From positions 62,104,872 to 62,168,871 of the forward strand of contig OW121852.1 in the NCBI GenBank assembly GCA_933228895.1: a DNA stretch of 64,000 nt, given 5' to 3'. The translations under genes and the position numbers were made by a program. The notes beneath the pieces are model-generated. The model did not search any database. It was given only the letters and a program-made list of their open reading frames with translations, and was not told the DNA's origin. Each line of letters begins with the position of its first letter. Position 1 is the stretch's first letter. This document shows, piece by piece, positions 44,536-54,769 of the stretch. This DNA is from Platycnemis pennipes (Eukaryota; Arthropoda; Insecta; Odonata; Platycnemididae).

Positions 44536-45115
44536 AAGTCGTACTCCTTTCTTGTACTCTATCATCACCTTTTTGCTGGAACCCTTGTTACAAATCCTAA
44601 TCTTCGGTTTACTAAGTACCATTATTTTTTTCCTTATGTGTACCCCCGTGACATTAATTTTTTTATTGGTTTTAACTCAATAAATAAGTAAATTAGTAAA
44701 AGTAAATTCGACATGTCTTCAATTCTGGTGACGCCTAAGTATTTAATATATTCTACGTTAGGTATTTTATTTTGATAAGTATTCGGGGAGAGCTATTCTT
44801 TTTCCAAAGGTTCATTACCGCGCATTTCTTCAAATTTAATTGTGGCCGCCAAGTAAAACACCAATCAGCAATCTCATCTAACTCCTTTGCAAAAGTTGAC
44901 TGTCATCCCCGATTTTCCCATAATTTTCCCATACACTACTGCATCATCTGCAAAAGGACTGAGCTTACTATTTTTAACTGCTCTAGTCAAGACACGTAAA
45001 GTAAAAATAAAATGGGGGCTATCGCGCTTCGCTGGGGAACACCCGATGTAACTATTATTTCTCCACATTCTTAAGATTAACCTCATCTGGGCATGTAAAC
45101 CTAACCAAATAAATC
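44536..45115 (-). mobile_element. Non-LTR reverse transcriptase fragment
   Basis: Minus-strand frames read VTSGVPQRSAIAPILFLLYV, then after a stop LSPFADDAVVYGKIMGK (catalytic F/YADD motif), WCFTWRPQLNLKKCAVMN, and VEYIKYLGVTRIEDM. This is the conserved order of reverse-transcriptase motifs 4-7 in Jockey/CR1-type LINEs. There are at least two frameshifts and a stop, so it is inactive. The downstream piece MVLSKPKIRICNKG is less certain. Confidence 0.85.
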
Positions 45116-45395
45116 CCTATTCAAACGAAGATTTCTTTACTTGGGGCCAAAAATTTTCAATTGCTTGCCACGTAAAAATCAAGTCAGCCCGAACGTAATA
45201 ACTTTTCCAAAGCAGTTAAAGCTCTGGCTATTTACTAGTCAAAATATAATTACGGAGCTATTTTCGAGGTTGTTTGCAATATATATCCTCTGTTTTTTTA
45301 CTTTCGTGAACTGTATTTCTCTCAAACAAGAGCTCTTTTTGACAACTGGAGACGATTTGTTATGAATACTCAAATGTTGTGCTAGTATTGCTGTA
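45116..45395. other. AT-rich, no gene seen
   Basis: It may be further upstream LINE sequence, but no motif is recognisable. Confidence 0.4.
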
Positions 45396-45397
45396 AT

Positions 45398-45590
45398 ATT
45401 ATGAAGGTGTCCCCACCAACATCAAAATGACTTAGGGACCACCTAAAGCTCCAGTCTGTAATTATCTCTGTGCGTTGCGCACAAATGGATGAGGCAATAA
45501 ATGCATTATTATTTTGTAAATGTCGGCGCACCGCTCTTGCGATCACTTCACGTAGTCAGCATCGCGAGAAAGTTGGGTACCACTGCCCTA
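45398..45590. mobile_element. Possible hAT-like MITE
   Basis: The right end reads agaaagttgggtaccactgc, i.e. GCAGTGGTACCCAACTTTCT on the other strand, a typical hAT-type terminus. The left side aaggtgtccccaccaacatc, tagggaccacctaaagctcc is a mutated counterpart. About 190 bases; no transposase. Confidence 0.4.
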
Positions 45591-46309
45591 CACTGACGGG
45601 CTCCACGCCCAGCGTCGATGAATCGCAACAGCGCGGGGGAGATTCTTAACCCTCTCCTCTCCTCGCGCAAGTTCGTTCACCCTCGTCCAGTCACAGAACG
45701 CCTGCCTCCAGCCCCCCCTCCCCCCCAATTCCCGCTCCACTCGTAACACCGACACTGCTGCCTACCTGCTGCCCACGCAAGTGCTTCTCTCCCGCCTCGC
45801 CTCTCTCCCAGCGACGAGGTCATCTCCCGAAATGCTTTCCCTCACCTCACTGAAGAGAGCGCGTCCATTCACGCAAGCAGCACGCCTTCTGCACGCCTCC
45901 TCCTCTTCCTATTACGAAAGATATCGCTGGTCTTTCCCAGTGGAACGTGTTCCCGAAGAGTTCGCGTGGAGATCTGCCGTTCGCGTCATTTTTTTCCGGA
46001 GGAAAGCTTTTTACGCGGCTCATTTCTCTTGTCAGTCCAAAACCTTTCAGTGCCGCGCGTGAATATGTTACCGGCTGTTTCATAAATGGAAATATTATGT
46101 GAAAGATAAAAGTACTTATCCTGCAGTAAGATGAGTTCGGTTGCATTTTATACCTATCTAAAGCTGCTCTAAGCGTCTGAACCATAATTTACAAAAGCAT
46201 TTTTTGCCAAATGTTATTGGCATTCATTCGTTAGAATGAGCTCATGGGGGCATGTAAATGTCTGTGTACCGCTGCCTGATTTTTTAAAATGCCAATATCA
46301 TAGTATATT
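45591..46309. other. No gene seen
   Basis: 45,600-45,850 is C-rich with CpGs. Antiparallel open frames at 45,781-46,062 (+) and 45,847-46,185 (-) look compositional. Confidence 0.4.
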
Positions 46310-46310
46310 G

Positions 46311-47087
46311 TTGCAGATTTCACCAAATAAAAGTAGCATTTACTTTCCTTTTTATTACTGATCCACCTCCATCCACTGTATTCGTATGCACATAACAAAA
46401 TACACTCTCAACCCCGGCAACCATAAATGAACATAATAGCATGGCAACCACCTTCAACTTCTTCTGCTTGCTCCAAAGCTACTTTTTTCTTTTCTCAAAA
46501 GCTCCTTCTGTAAGTTTTCATCGCACGCATAAAAAAGAATTTCAACACGCACGATACAAATTTTTCTTTGAATTTGCAGTGGCCAAATTGCAACTTTAAT
46601 GTTTGTAAGACGTCCTTGAATATTTGTTCTTCTTTTTCAACTAGCTTATTAAAACAGTAACGTTCAAAGATTTCATTTGTTACGTCCAAGCATAATTCTT
46701 CTTAGAATTTTTATGTGTCATCAAATGTACGTATCTTGTTTTCACTCCGGCTGTCATAAAACTTCATTGCCTCACTTCTATTGTGGTTTAAAAAAAGCGC
46801 AATTATTACTTTCTCATCCACTCCTTTTCTTCTTTCGTAATATGCATGAGAAATTCCTTTTTAAATCTCTTCCATTCCGAAAGTGAAATGTCTGTATGGG
46901 TTCTGGATCTCTAACTGACTGCGCCATGTTAGTATTGCAGATTTCACCAAATAAAAGTAGATGTTAATTTATTTTTTATTACTGATTCACCTCCATGCAC
47001 TGTATTCTCAAGCACGTAATAAAATACAATGCCAACCCTTGGAAACCGTAAATATTCATACTGGCATGACAACCACCTTCAACATCT
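46311..47087 (-). mobile_element. Ty3/Gypsy-like gag remnant with duplicated end
   Basis: The minus strand, 46,690 down to about 46,440, reads ERYCFNKLVEKEEQIFKDVL, LKLQFGHCKF, then in a shifted frame DENLQKELLRKEK and VALEQAEEVEGGCH. This follows the Gypsy gag pattern RY.FN...Q..GE.FD.FLT.L, DENLQ.ELLRE. The stretch 46,311-46,463, which includes the VEGGCH end, is repeated directly at 46,934-47,087. The repeats lie inside gag, so they are not simply LTRs; a local duplication or second truncated copy is likely. No pol motifs seen. Confidence 0.6.
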
Positions 47088-47114
47088 TATATCAACATGA
47101 CACCAGCATAACCT

Positions 47115-47180
47115 ATAATAATTATTCTTCATCTGTCCCAAGATTGGTTTGACGCATATTTCGCGCTGTCCTATTTGTAA
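47115..47180 (-). mobile_element. RTE-A LINE extreme 3' end
   Basis: ttcatctgtcccaagattgg then tttgacgcatatttcgcgct on the + strand is the reversed last ~50 bases of the family. Confidence 0.5.
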
Positions 47181-47584
47181 AATCTTCTTTAGCGGTCAAA
47201 TTTCTTCTATTTAAAGGCACACATTAGGTTAATACGGATTAATTAAACAAACAAACAGAGATGAAATTGAGATGATTTATTTTAAATTTAAGCATTTAAG
47301 CACGCCTGCAAGAAATACTAAATTGTGTAACGCATGTCTATAGTGCTTCTCAGATGTTTCTTTGCGTGTTGGATGAAAGTAGAGCCGGTAATGTTCGTCC
47401 CGCGTGATGAATAATGAAATATGCCCGTACGCAGTATGAGTTAACTTTAGAAGAGCTAAGGAAAAACCATCTGAAGATTGTTCACTAGTAATTATGTTGA
47501 TGGCAGAGAGTCTGGAGTTTCTGTGGTTTAGGCGGACGAATCGTGGACGATAAAGTATCTTCGGTAGAAGAAATGTGTAGATAA
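47181..47584. other. AT-rich, no gene seen
   Basis: Nothing recognised. Confidence 0.4.
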
Positions 47585-47660
47585 GTACCTACAGACCACC
47601 CTGAAAGACACCTCGAGGGTGTCTTTTTGGGTGTGTGGTAGTGGTGAGTTTTCACCCATA
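47585..47660 (-). mobile_element. CR1-like LINE tail fragment with hairpin
   Basis: ccaccctgaaagacacctcg and agggtgtctttttgggtgtg contain a 9-base perfect stem (aaagacacc / ggtgtcttt) at the place of the family stem-loop, followed by tggtgagttttcaccc. It is cut by the next RTE-A copy. Confidence 0.45.
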
Positions 47661-47965
47661 ACATAATTCTTCTCTTTCACATTCTTCACTGCTTCCTCTT
47701 TACATTTCATGCGATGCCTTTCTTTTTGATTCTTCCCCTTCGCCTTTCCCTCGCTGATTGTTTTCCTACGACCATCTTGACGCAATAGAAGGCCGATTAG
47801 GTTGTTCGTCTTTTTTTTAATCTTTTCGGAACATTTCTATTTTCTCTCACTTTTCTTCGTTCTTAGTTTGTCACACGGTCAATCCATTCGCTATCTTTAT
47901 CTCCATCATCCCTCTGTAGCACACCACTACGAATGCTTCATTCTTGACTTTCCTGCTGCTGTTAC
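47661..47965 (-). mobile_element. RTE-A LINE fragment
   Basis: The minus strand includes RKTISEGKAKGKNQKERHRM, AVKNVKEKNYVM and, upstream in another frame, sequence equivalent to FEMW..RR and DRVTN (gtcacacggtcaatccattc on +). The final LADR/EWRAA segment is missing, replaced by a CR1 tail. Confidence 0.7.
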
Positions 47966-48635
47966 CTATCGCCCATCTTCACATTCGTTTACAATTCACA
48001 GCTTTCCACGAATTAAGTTATTCTTGTTTTTGAGCGTTTGTGCATAGTTTTATCGACACCGAGAGAGATTTGGTTGTGGTCCCCCCCCCCCTTTGAAAAC
48101 AAAACGGTTTACCCATTAAGTGGTGCCATTAGTGGGATAAGGAAAGGGAGGAAAAAAGTTGCTTTTACCGCACCCTCGCGCGGATGCGTAGCGGACGTAG
48201 GCGTTTTTAATGCCGCGTCCGCAGGCTGCTCGTATTTATCGAATCGAAGCCCGAAATTTAATTTCAGAACGGAAACAGTGAACCAATTAATTTGGGATGA
48301 TAATGCCCTTCTTCGACGGTTGAAAAAAATTAAATTCAAACCTTAAGCCCTCGTTAAATTTGAATGCTCATGGAAACGGTTCAGATATTATGTTTCGGGG
48401 CATTCATTACGATTCGGGATTAAATTATAATTGCACGGAGGTCCAGGACCATTTTTTTATAAACGTTTTGGGAATTCCGCGAGTGGATAATCAGTTCACA
48501 GTGTTTGCGATAACTGTTATAATGTCTGGTTTCGTGATTATTCCCCCATTTTGACTGATTATTCTCCTCTCCTTGAAAGTGATGCCGCAGCGAGTTATTT
48601 TCCATTGTATCTGTTTAAAAATTGTTCTTATCCAG
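47966..48635. other. No gene recognised; C-run near 48,080
   Basis: Open frames at 48,038-48,346 (+) and 48,109-48,339 (-) overlap antiparallel. No splice pair or repeat identified. Confidence 0.4.
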
Positions 48636-48639
48636 ATTA

Positions 48640-48715
48640 GATCTACATAATACCCTGCTACACACCATAAAGGTTGATGTGAAAGTAATCTACACCGTGA
48701 AAGTTGGTCATATAT
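48640..48715 (-). mobile_element. CR1-like LINE tail fragment
   Basis: gatctacataataccctgct and acacaccataaaggttgatg match the reversed end of the tail. The stem-loop is decayed. Confidence 0.5.
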
Positions 48716-49312
48716 TTATTCTGGATTACTAAATTATAGCGAAATAACTAAACACGTAGTAAGTTCCCTTAAACGCCTAATAAAATAACATAAATTCAAA
48801 ATTTTTTAATAAGTGGAAAACTAATGTGGAGCAAGACATAAAATAAGGAGTCCATTATTTAGAATATTCGAGGAAAGTTTATTAACTGGGTAGTATTATG
48901 GACGAAGGTGGGCGTTCTATTTAAAGATAATATTTGGGAAGAGCTGATTTAGCCGAGCTGGAATTTGTAATAGAAGAGTACCTTTGACGAAACTCTTGAG
49001 CAAAGATTGGATGCAAAGATGAGTAAATGAAATTTTTGGTAAAGACATTTTTTTAAGAAAGATTGAAATGTTGAGTTGTATTTTTGCTAGACCTGAACTT
49101 AGTCAGACAATCCGTCTAGAAGGTACGAGGGTGGCTGGGGATAATAGCCAAACATGCATTGAATATAAGTAATAATTGTTAAAATGCCGAATATGGATCG
49201 GCTAATTCTAATATTAACTTCATTTCCTGCGTATAAATGTTATATATTACTATATTTTATATATACGAGTAATACTTTGTAGTAAAAAAACGTACTATAT
49301 TTACAATAGTAG
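48716..49312. other. AT-rich, no gene seen
   Basis: Dense stops in every frame and no recognised repeat. Confidence 0.45.
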
Positions 49313-49465
49313 ATGTTCCATAGAGAAAAAAATTCATTCGCCTTGGCCGGGATTCGAAAATGCTGCCGAAATCTTTCCGCGATGATTTTTTTTTCTGGGC
49401 CTTTTTTCAAGTCCCGGTCAAGACGAATGAATTTTTTTCCTCTGTGGAACTTCTGCTATTGTGCA
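49313..49465. mobile_element. Inverted pair of tRNA-like SINE heads (SINE-B)
   Basis: Left tccatagagaaaaaaattca, ttcgccttggccgggattcg (49,318-49,356) is the reverse complement of right caagtcccggtcaagacgaa, tgaatttttttcctctgtgg (49,407-49,446) with few mismatches. Each arm carries a B-box-like end and the same body as the head at 34.3 kb. Two SINE copies in opposite orientation, or one folded-back copy. Confidence 0.65.
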
Positions 49466-50089
49466 ATTTCAGATCGGCCAGTTCACGGTCCTTCAATTTG
49501 TATTTTATTTGTATCACTTGAGGATCTGCATGACAGCTGACGGACCTGTAATGAAACTGGTTGAAATTAGTGAATAAATAAATACTTACATCACTTCAGC
49601 CTTACCAATTAAATGATTGGATGCTGATAAAAATCCCTTTTGTAGGCTACACGATTTTAAACCGCTCCACTGAAATGCTATTTTGGAAGGAGCAATTGAA
49701 TTCACCAATAGCGTTATTACGTATTGAGGATTAACACTGAGGTAAAAATTAAGGATAAAATTTTAAGTAAATTCCAAGTCAATATGTTTACAGATGACGT
49801 TAGACATATGTTAAGAACCCCTGTGTATCATGCTAGATTTGAACAGATAAAGAAGATTAGAGAGATTGTCGTACCGATTTAAAATGTCTTTTTTCCCACG
49901 TACTATAAGAGAAGATGTATCAGAAGGCAGGGTATCAAAGGGATAGGTAGATAAAGAAAATTGTTGGAGAAGTCTAAAGTGCATGGAGCGTTTTAATATT
50001 ATTTAACTATACATACTTTGGAAATACTTATAAATATATGGAAAGAAATCCTTTATAACCAGTAATCACCTAGTTAATAAATAGGTAGA
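49466..50089. other. AT-rich, no gene seen
   Basis: Only short frames; nothing recognised. Confidence 0.45.
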
Positions 50090-50262
50090 TGCTAACCATC
50101 TAGTTGCACGTGACTCTTAATGCTATATTGTTTCCAAAAAGTAGTAGTTAAGTTCATTGTTGCATGTAAGTAGGGCATGTTTGGTGGCTTTCACCCCTTG
50201 CCAGACACCCTCGCGATGGCTCGCAGGGTATTTCGTAGACAAAAATGTAGATGTTGAAGTAG
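50090..50262 (+). mobile_element. CR1-like LINE 3' tail
   Basis: cattgttgcatgtaagtagg, then a deletion relative to other copies, then ggtggctttcaccccttgcc, agacaccctcgcgatggctc and gcagggtatttcgtagacaa. The stem-loop is preserved. Confidence 0.7.
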
Positions 50263-50561
50263 CTATGGAAATACGCTCTCAGATTACTTAAGCGAGGTAA
50301 TTGCGCTTGCAAAAATGAAGGGCCGCTCATTTTGCAGTATGCGTCAGATTGAACCGAGTCTAACTTGTGGGGAAAATTTTCGTAATGAGAACGTGAAGCT
50401 TCGTGTTGTGTCGTCATTAGAGGGAAATAAAAACATGATTTTCCTCTCAAACCAATTAGCAAGGATCGATTTTTTCTAACTACCATACTTATCATTGCGT
50501 GTTACTGTAACACGAGTCTTCGGAATTCATTGCTGCTTAATAACGCTAATTTCCTCTACAG

Positions 50562-50678
50562 ATGGATACTCTATGTCAGGTTTCTTTTTTTCACATTTAG
50601 TCCCCGCCGTATTTCATTTCATTGCATTGAGGAATGATTATATACGTACATTTACTAGTAGTCACAGTTTTCAGAAAT
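50562..50678 (+). CDS. Candidate exon 4 of unrecognised gene
   Basis: The 3' splice site ctaatttcctctacag ends at 50,561. In the frame required by candidate exon 3, the two bases AT complete GAT, then GYSMSGFFFSHLVPAVFHF and IALRNDYIRTFTSSHSFQK follow; a stop comes at 50,702-50,704. The donor is uncertain: aaat|gtatgg at 50,679 is in the phase needed for the next candidate, while gtacat (50,646) and gtagtc (50,658) are weaker in-phase options. If none is used, this would be an alternative last exon. The peptide is aromatic and hydrophobic. Confidence 0.3.
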
Positions 50679-50704
50679 GTATGGTTACATTTTTTCGAGC
50701 TTAA

Positions 50705-51143
50705 AAAACAATTCAGATGATGACTTGACTTGACTTTTATGGAACCTAATTATGTTCCTCTGAATTCAAATTTAATGTCTACTTATAGTTTATATGTTGA
50801 AATTTTTTAGCTAGACGTTTTGACAACCGCGATGTTAACTTTATGTCACATTAACCTATGATTAACGTTAGGTATTTTATTCAATGTTTCTCCCTTACGA
50901 GTATGATTTTATTTCTCTGAAGCATTTCCTCTTTATCTCCATTTTTCTCCATCATTCCGCACAAGCAACGTAATTCTTGTCCTCCTGCTTTGTTTATTTC
51001 TTCCTATTTCAGCTTATACTTTGCCTTCTTTCCCGTGGAAAAAATAATTCCAAAAATTTCATTGTGATTGATTTTCATTCCGTATTTTTCAGTCAAACTC
51101 CATATAAGTTCATCCTTCTCACATAGTTTGGAGTGGAATTTTA
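50705..51143. other. No gene seen
   Basis: AT-rich, with pyrimidine-rich runs from about 50,880. Confidence 0.4.
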
Positions 51144-51414
51144 GGGCCCTATTCAGTAACTAATAACTTAGTAATAATAACTACAGTCTCCACTACTTAC
51201 GTCCTAAAATCTCTACTTCAAGTCAAATTGGTGAGTAGGTTCACTCTGCATAGTTGGTATTACTTCTTAGTAGAACTCTGTATACTGCTTCCAACCATAT
51301 TAAGGAGAATCTGAGAATACCACCTTTGAAGGTAGATTCTGTGCACCAATTTGACTCTTTGTAGGTATTGCATGACGTAAGCAGTAGAAGCGAGACTGTA
51401 GTTGAATATGGCTT
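51144..51414. mobile_element. GGGC-ended MITE, copy 2
   Basis: The left end gggccctattcagtaactaa and the inner part tacagtctccactacttacg, agtcaaattggtgag pair with the right-end sequence caccaatttgactctttgta, gcagtagaagcgagactgta, gttgaatatggc. TTA precedes the left end (51,141-51,143) and follows the right end (51,415-51,417), consistent with the TTA target duplication of PIF/Harbinger-type elements. No coding sequence. Confidence 0.75.
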
Positions 51415-51417
51415 TTA

Positions 51418-52064
51418 GTGTCTAGTGGTAAAAAGAAACCACTCTTCTTGGTGGAACTGATGTCATTACTGCTAAAGTCAATCTGGGAACAGTAAGTCCA
51501 TCTCCGAATCTCTGGTGACCTCGTCGGGAGAATTATGACCCGCTAACGACTTGCGAGCATGGGAGGGCGAACGTGTGACAAATTATCTGGCGACCCAGGG
51601 CACTTCTTTTGTTATTATTCTCATTCCTTTTGTTTCGCCTCGAAACTCAAGTTTACCTCTCCTTTGTCTCTTCCGCTGGGAGTAACGATGTTCTTCAAGT
51701 CTCAGGTGCTCCTACTGTATTCGCAGGGAGTGAGATTCGTTCCAACTCGAATAATAGAGGAGCAACTTTTTGGCGTGACATGAGCGTCTGTAGATGGACT
51801 TTGATCGTATGGAAAAAAATAGGGTTGTCTAATTATGCATTCGGTTTAAAAAATAGCCGAGTGATTTTTGATCCCCGTGACGTATTTAAGTGTTATTGTT
51901 TTTCGAATGCTTCGCCACCTACACAGACTGCTGACAGGTTGGGCTGGTGATCAATGAATGAGATTTAAAATTGTGGACACAGTGAATATTTCGTCTTAAA
52001 ACAAGGCTTCTTCGATGAGAGGCCTTTTGAGCAAATGTAGGTTTTCTATCTATCGAAGACCGAA
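51418..52064. other. No gene recognised
   Basis: Overlapping + frames at 51,559-51,950 have no recognised domain or splice pair. Confidence 0.35.
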
Positions 52065-52225
52065 TTGGCGTGGTGGCTAAAGTACTGGCTTCCCAAAAGC
52101 ACAATTCCCACAAGGAAAATATCCACCTCGACTGGAAATGGAACCCGGAACCTCCTGATATCCGGCCAGCTAATCTACCAATTCAGCTACTAGGGCTTCC
52201 TTATGACCTGGGAATTTCTAGAGGC
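52065..52225. mobile_element. SINE-A head (+) abutting tRNA-like head (-)
   Basis: gaattggcgtggtggctaaa, gtactggcttcccaaaagca is a + strand SINE-A head. From about 52,118 to 52,205 the minus strand reads aagccctagtagctgaattg, gtagattagctggccggata, tcaggaggttccgggttcca, a second tRNA-derived head with a mutated B box. The two heads face each other. Confidence 0.6.
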
Positions 52226-52257
52226 TCTCAAGGACAAGATATCCGGCCTGCCTCCAT

Positions 52258-52500
52258 GAATGGGGGCTTTTACTCGGAACCGAAATCGCAATTTTGTACA
52301 CGAAATTGTTAGATGGGAACGAAAAACGAATTTTAGTGAAAAAATTAATCTTCTAACCACAACCATTCACTCATAAATCAAAAATTAAAATAAGCAAAAG
52401 GTGACGCCCACCGAAAAAGCTACTTTCATAACATTGACGTCATTTTCCTCCCGTCCTTGACTGCTTTTAGGGGAAGTGAAGGGAGTGGAGGGGGGTTCTC
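52258..52500 (+). repeat. Repeat F, copy 2
   Basis: Starts gggggcttttactcggaacc and runs to about cgtccttgactgcttttagg; near-identical in long blocks to 17,240-17,470, same orientation. It follows directly after the SINE pair. Confidence 0.8.
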
Positions 52501-54030
52501 GGAAGGTCTGCTCGAACAGATGCTGTCGCAACTGCTCTTATTGGCAGAGTCAGCTGTGTCCCCCCCATTGCGATAAGACAAAGTAGCTTCGCGGGCTCAG
52601 TTGTGATTGGACGAAGTCGATAGTCGATTGTGATTTCCATAGCCGAAAGACGGATTGACGGTCGATTAGAGGTTGCACCTATCTCTTTTACCTATCCTGG
52701 TGATAAATAGCGTCTCGAATTTCCGGTAGTTCAAAATATTTTCCGGCTGCGATCGATGGCTTCATGATTTTGCTGGTTTTTAGTTCTATTGTTGAATAAT
52801 CTTCAAATAATGGGATTATGTCTGAATATCTTTAATTACACTGATTACAAACCAATTGTTATCTCTAAGCCGTGTATCTGCATCTTATTTTAAAAATATT
52901 ACAGTACATTAACCGTGAATTCATTTAGTTTCGTCAATTATCAAGTAATTACTATATTTATATGATACTACTTATATTTTTTTACACTAAAAAGAGTGTT
53001 CTATTTCGATCTTAGGATTCAACACTAAAACATAACCTGGGAACATCTGAATACAAAAATTCTGATCAAATGAGTTGCTGATCACTGAGAAAGAGTTGGC
53101 GATTGTTTGCTCAGCGACATCATTTCACAGATCACCTTCCAACTATAGTCGAAGATGCATTTGATTCAGTATACATATATCGATCAACTCCTGTGTGTAT
53201 CTGGGCCTTGACACCGCGGAGTGTAGGTCGTCGCTTTAGTGACATCCAGTTAATATTGTTGAGCGCTATTTCGAAAGCACGTACCGTTCAGCCACGGGTG
53301 AAATCGTGAGATTCTTGAGGAAACCTAACTCTGCTGTAAATTTTATTACATGCGGCGTCTCCGGGTGTTGACGTTTATCTCACGACTTGATAGCTCTATG
53401 TTCAATCGAATTTTGGTGCCTAACAAACTATCGGCGAGGCGTGCGAATTAGTTCCTTGTCTGCTGCAATATCCTTGGAATGGCTGCAGGCGTGTATCATT
53501 AAATTGGCCTTTATACCGTAGCACTACCGCCCTGTCTTCATCACGATAGCTTTTCAAACGATTGCCTTTGCATGAGGTACTACGAGACAGAATGAAGTAG
53601 TTTTCGTAGAGCTTGAGACATGAGATTGTCAAGCTTCACGTTACTGAATCAAAGACCTCCTGTAATTGAGTGGTTCACGCCTCGTCTAGACATACCTACT
53701 ATTTATTTGCTATTGCTTGATTCGGGTCGAGGTTTATGTATTTCAGTTGCTTCGGAAAAATTGGGCAAAGTTGCTTCTTGCTGCTTCGTACGAATTTTCT
53801 CTTCACTGAGGAATGTAAAATAGTCTACTTTGCATCGTGATCCAATTATCCTAATGTATTTTCATGTATTTGCCGTTAATTTCGCAATTGTATCACTTTA
53901 TTTTTTAATGCGGCTTCTGGTATTTACTCATTTTTAATTGGCGAATTTTCAATATCTAATTAGATTACCTTTTGAAAAAGGTATGTTACCACTACTAAGT
54001 CATAATTCCTTAAAATTTTCTTTGTTACAG
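52501..54030. other. No gene seen; possible intron
   Basis: 52,700-53,060 is AT-rich. A minus frame at 53,420-53,632 contains YRDEDRAVVLRYKGQF, weakly like a minus frame at 20.6 kb. An acceptor-like tgtatttcag at about 53,748 has no donor in a usable phase. Confidence 0.35.
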
Positions 54031-54332
54031 ATTTTAAATCCCATCGATTGTCATGCTATCAGCAATGTTTTAAAAACTCTTTAAATTCATTTTACACAAG
54101 ATATTTAGGTCCCGTGTTCCATGATATTAGGAATTCAAATTGGTTCAAAATGTTTAGCTTTGTTCACTCGTATGACTATTGCATTAGGATCCCTTGGGAT
54201 AACATAAAAATGATATTGACATCCTTTGATGAGACGGATTTTTTACGTGCTGATATTTTAGAGAATAATTTCAATAGCAGGGCCGTGGTGTTGTGCAGTA
54301 AAATTGACGATAAAATATATTATATCACATAG
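54031..54332 (+). CDS. Candidate terminal exon of unrecognised gene
   Basis: The 3' splice site aaaattttctttgttacag ends at 54,030. Two bases (AT) complete the previous codon, then 99 codons are open: FKSHRLSCYQQC, SFYTRYLGPVFHDIRNSNWF, SYDYCIRIPWDNIKMI and SFDETDFLRADILENN, ending KIDDKIYYIT and TAG. The composition is balanced and protein-like despite AT-rich DNA. The starting phase fits both candidate exon 3 and candidate exon 4 with the 50,679 donor. No AATAAA was noticed close downstream. I do not recognise the protein. A frame of this length alone could occur by chance; the acceptor, phase and composition raise it. Confidence 0.42.
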
Positions 54333-54765
54333 TTAGATTTAGTATTCAAGTTTTTGAACATAAATGCTCTTGAGCTCAAAAACAATCGCTCCTTCTTGCG
54401 CGAAACAGAGCCACATCTCGTGTTAATCTTTTCTTAAATCACTCAAGGACCTCAAGGTGTTCTATACCTATCTACCCCTTTTCCTCCTACATACGGACCA
54501 GGTAGCTGAATTGCTCCTCCTGCTTTAGTTTTTAGTTAACCTGGTCCTTTTTTCTCACGAATCTCGTTACTTTTGTCTTCTTAGGGTTTGCCTTATTGTT
54601 AGTTACGTATCTTTTGCACTGTATTCGTAACACATATAATATATTTTAGCAAACAAGGGTTTTTTATGAGGTGAAGGTCAGATAAAAAAGTAAAAAAAAT
54701 ATGTTATTTTGCACTTGCCAGTCCTCACTGGAGTATTAGGGATCCGATGAGTAAATATTTAATTC
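54333..54765. other. No feature seen
   Basis: It would be the 3' UTR and downstream region if the candidate terminal exon is real. AT-rich; no clear AATAAA. Confidence 0.35.
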
Positions 54766-54769
54766 CGGA

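Noticed and set aside
46311..47087. Direct repeats as the two LTRs of one retrotransposon
   Set aside because: The repeats include gag-like coding sequence and lack TG...CA ends, and no primer-binding site or polypurine tract was seen.
20513..53632. Possible shared protein between minus frames at 20.6 and 53.5 kb (DEDRNRALRHEY / DEDRAVVLRYKG)
   Set aside because: Similarity covers only about a dozen residues, and the DNA around it does not align well by eye.
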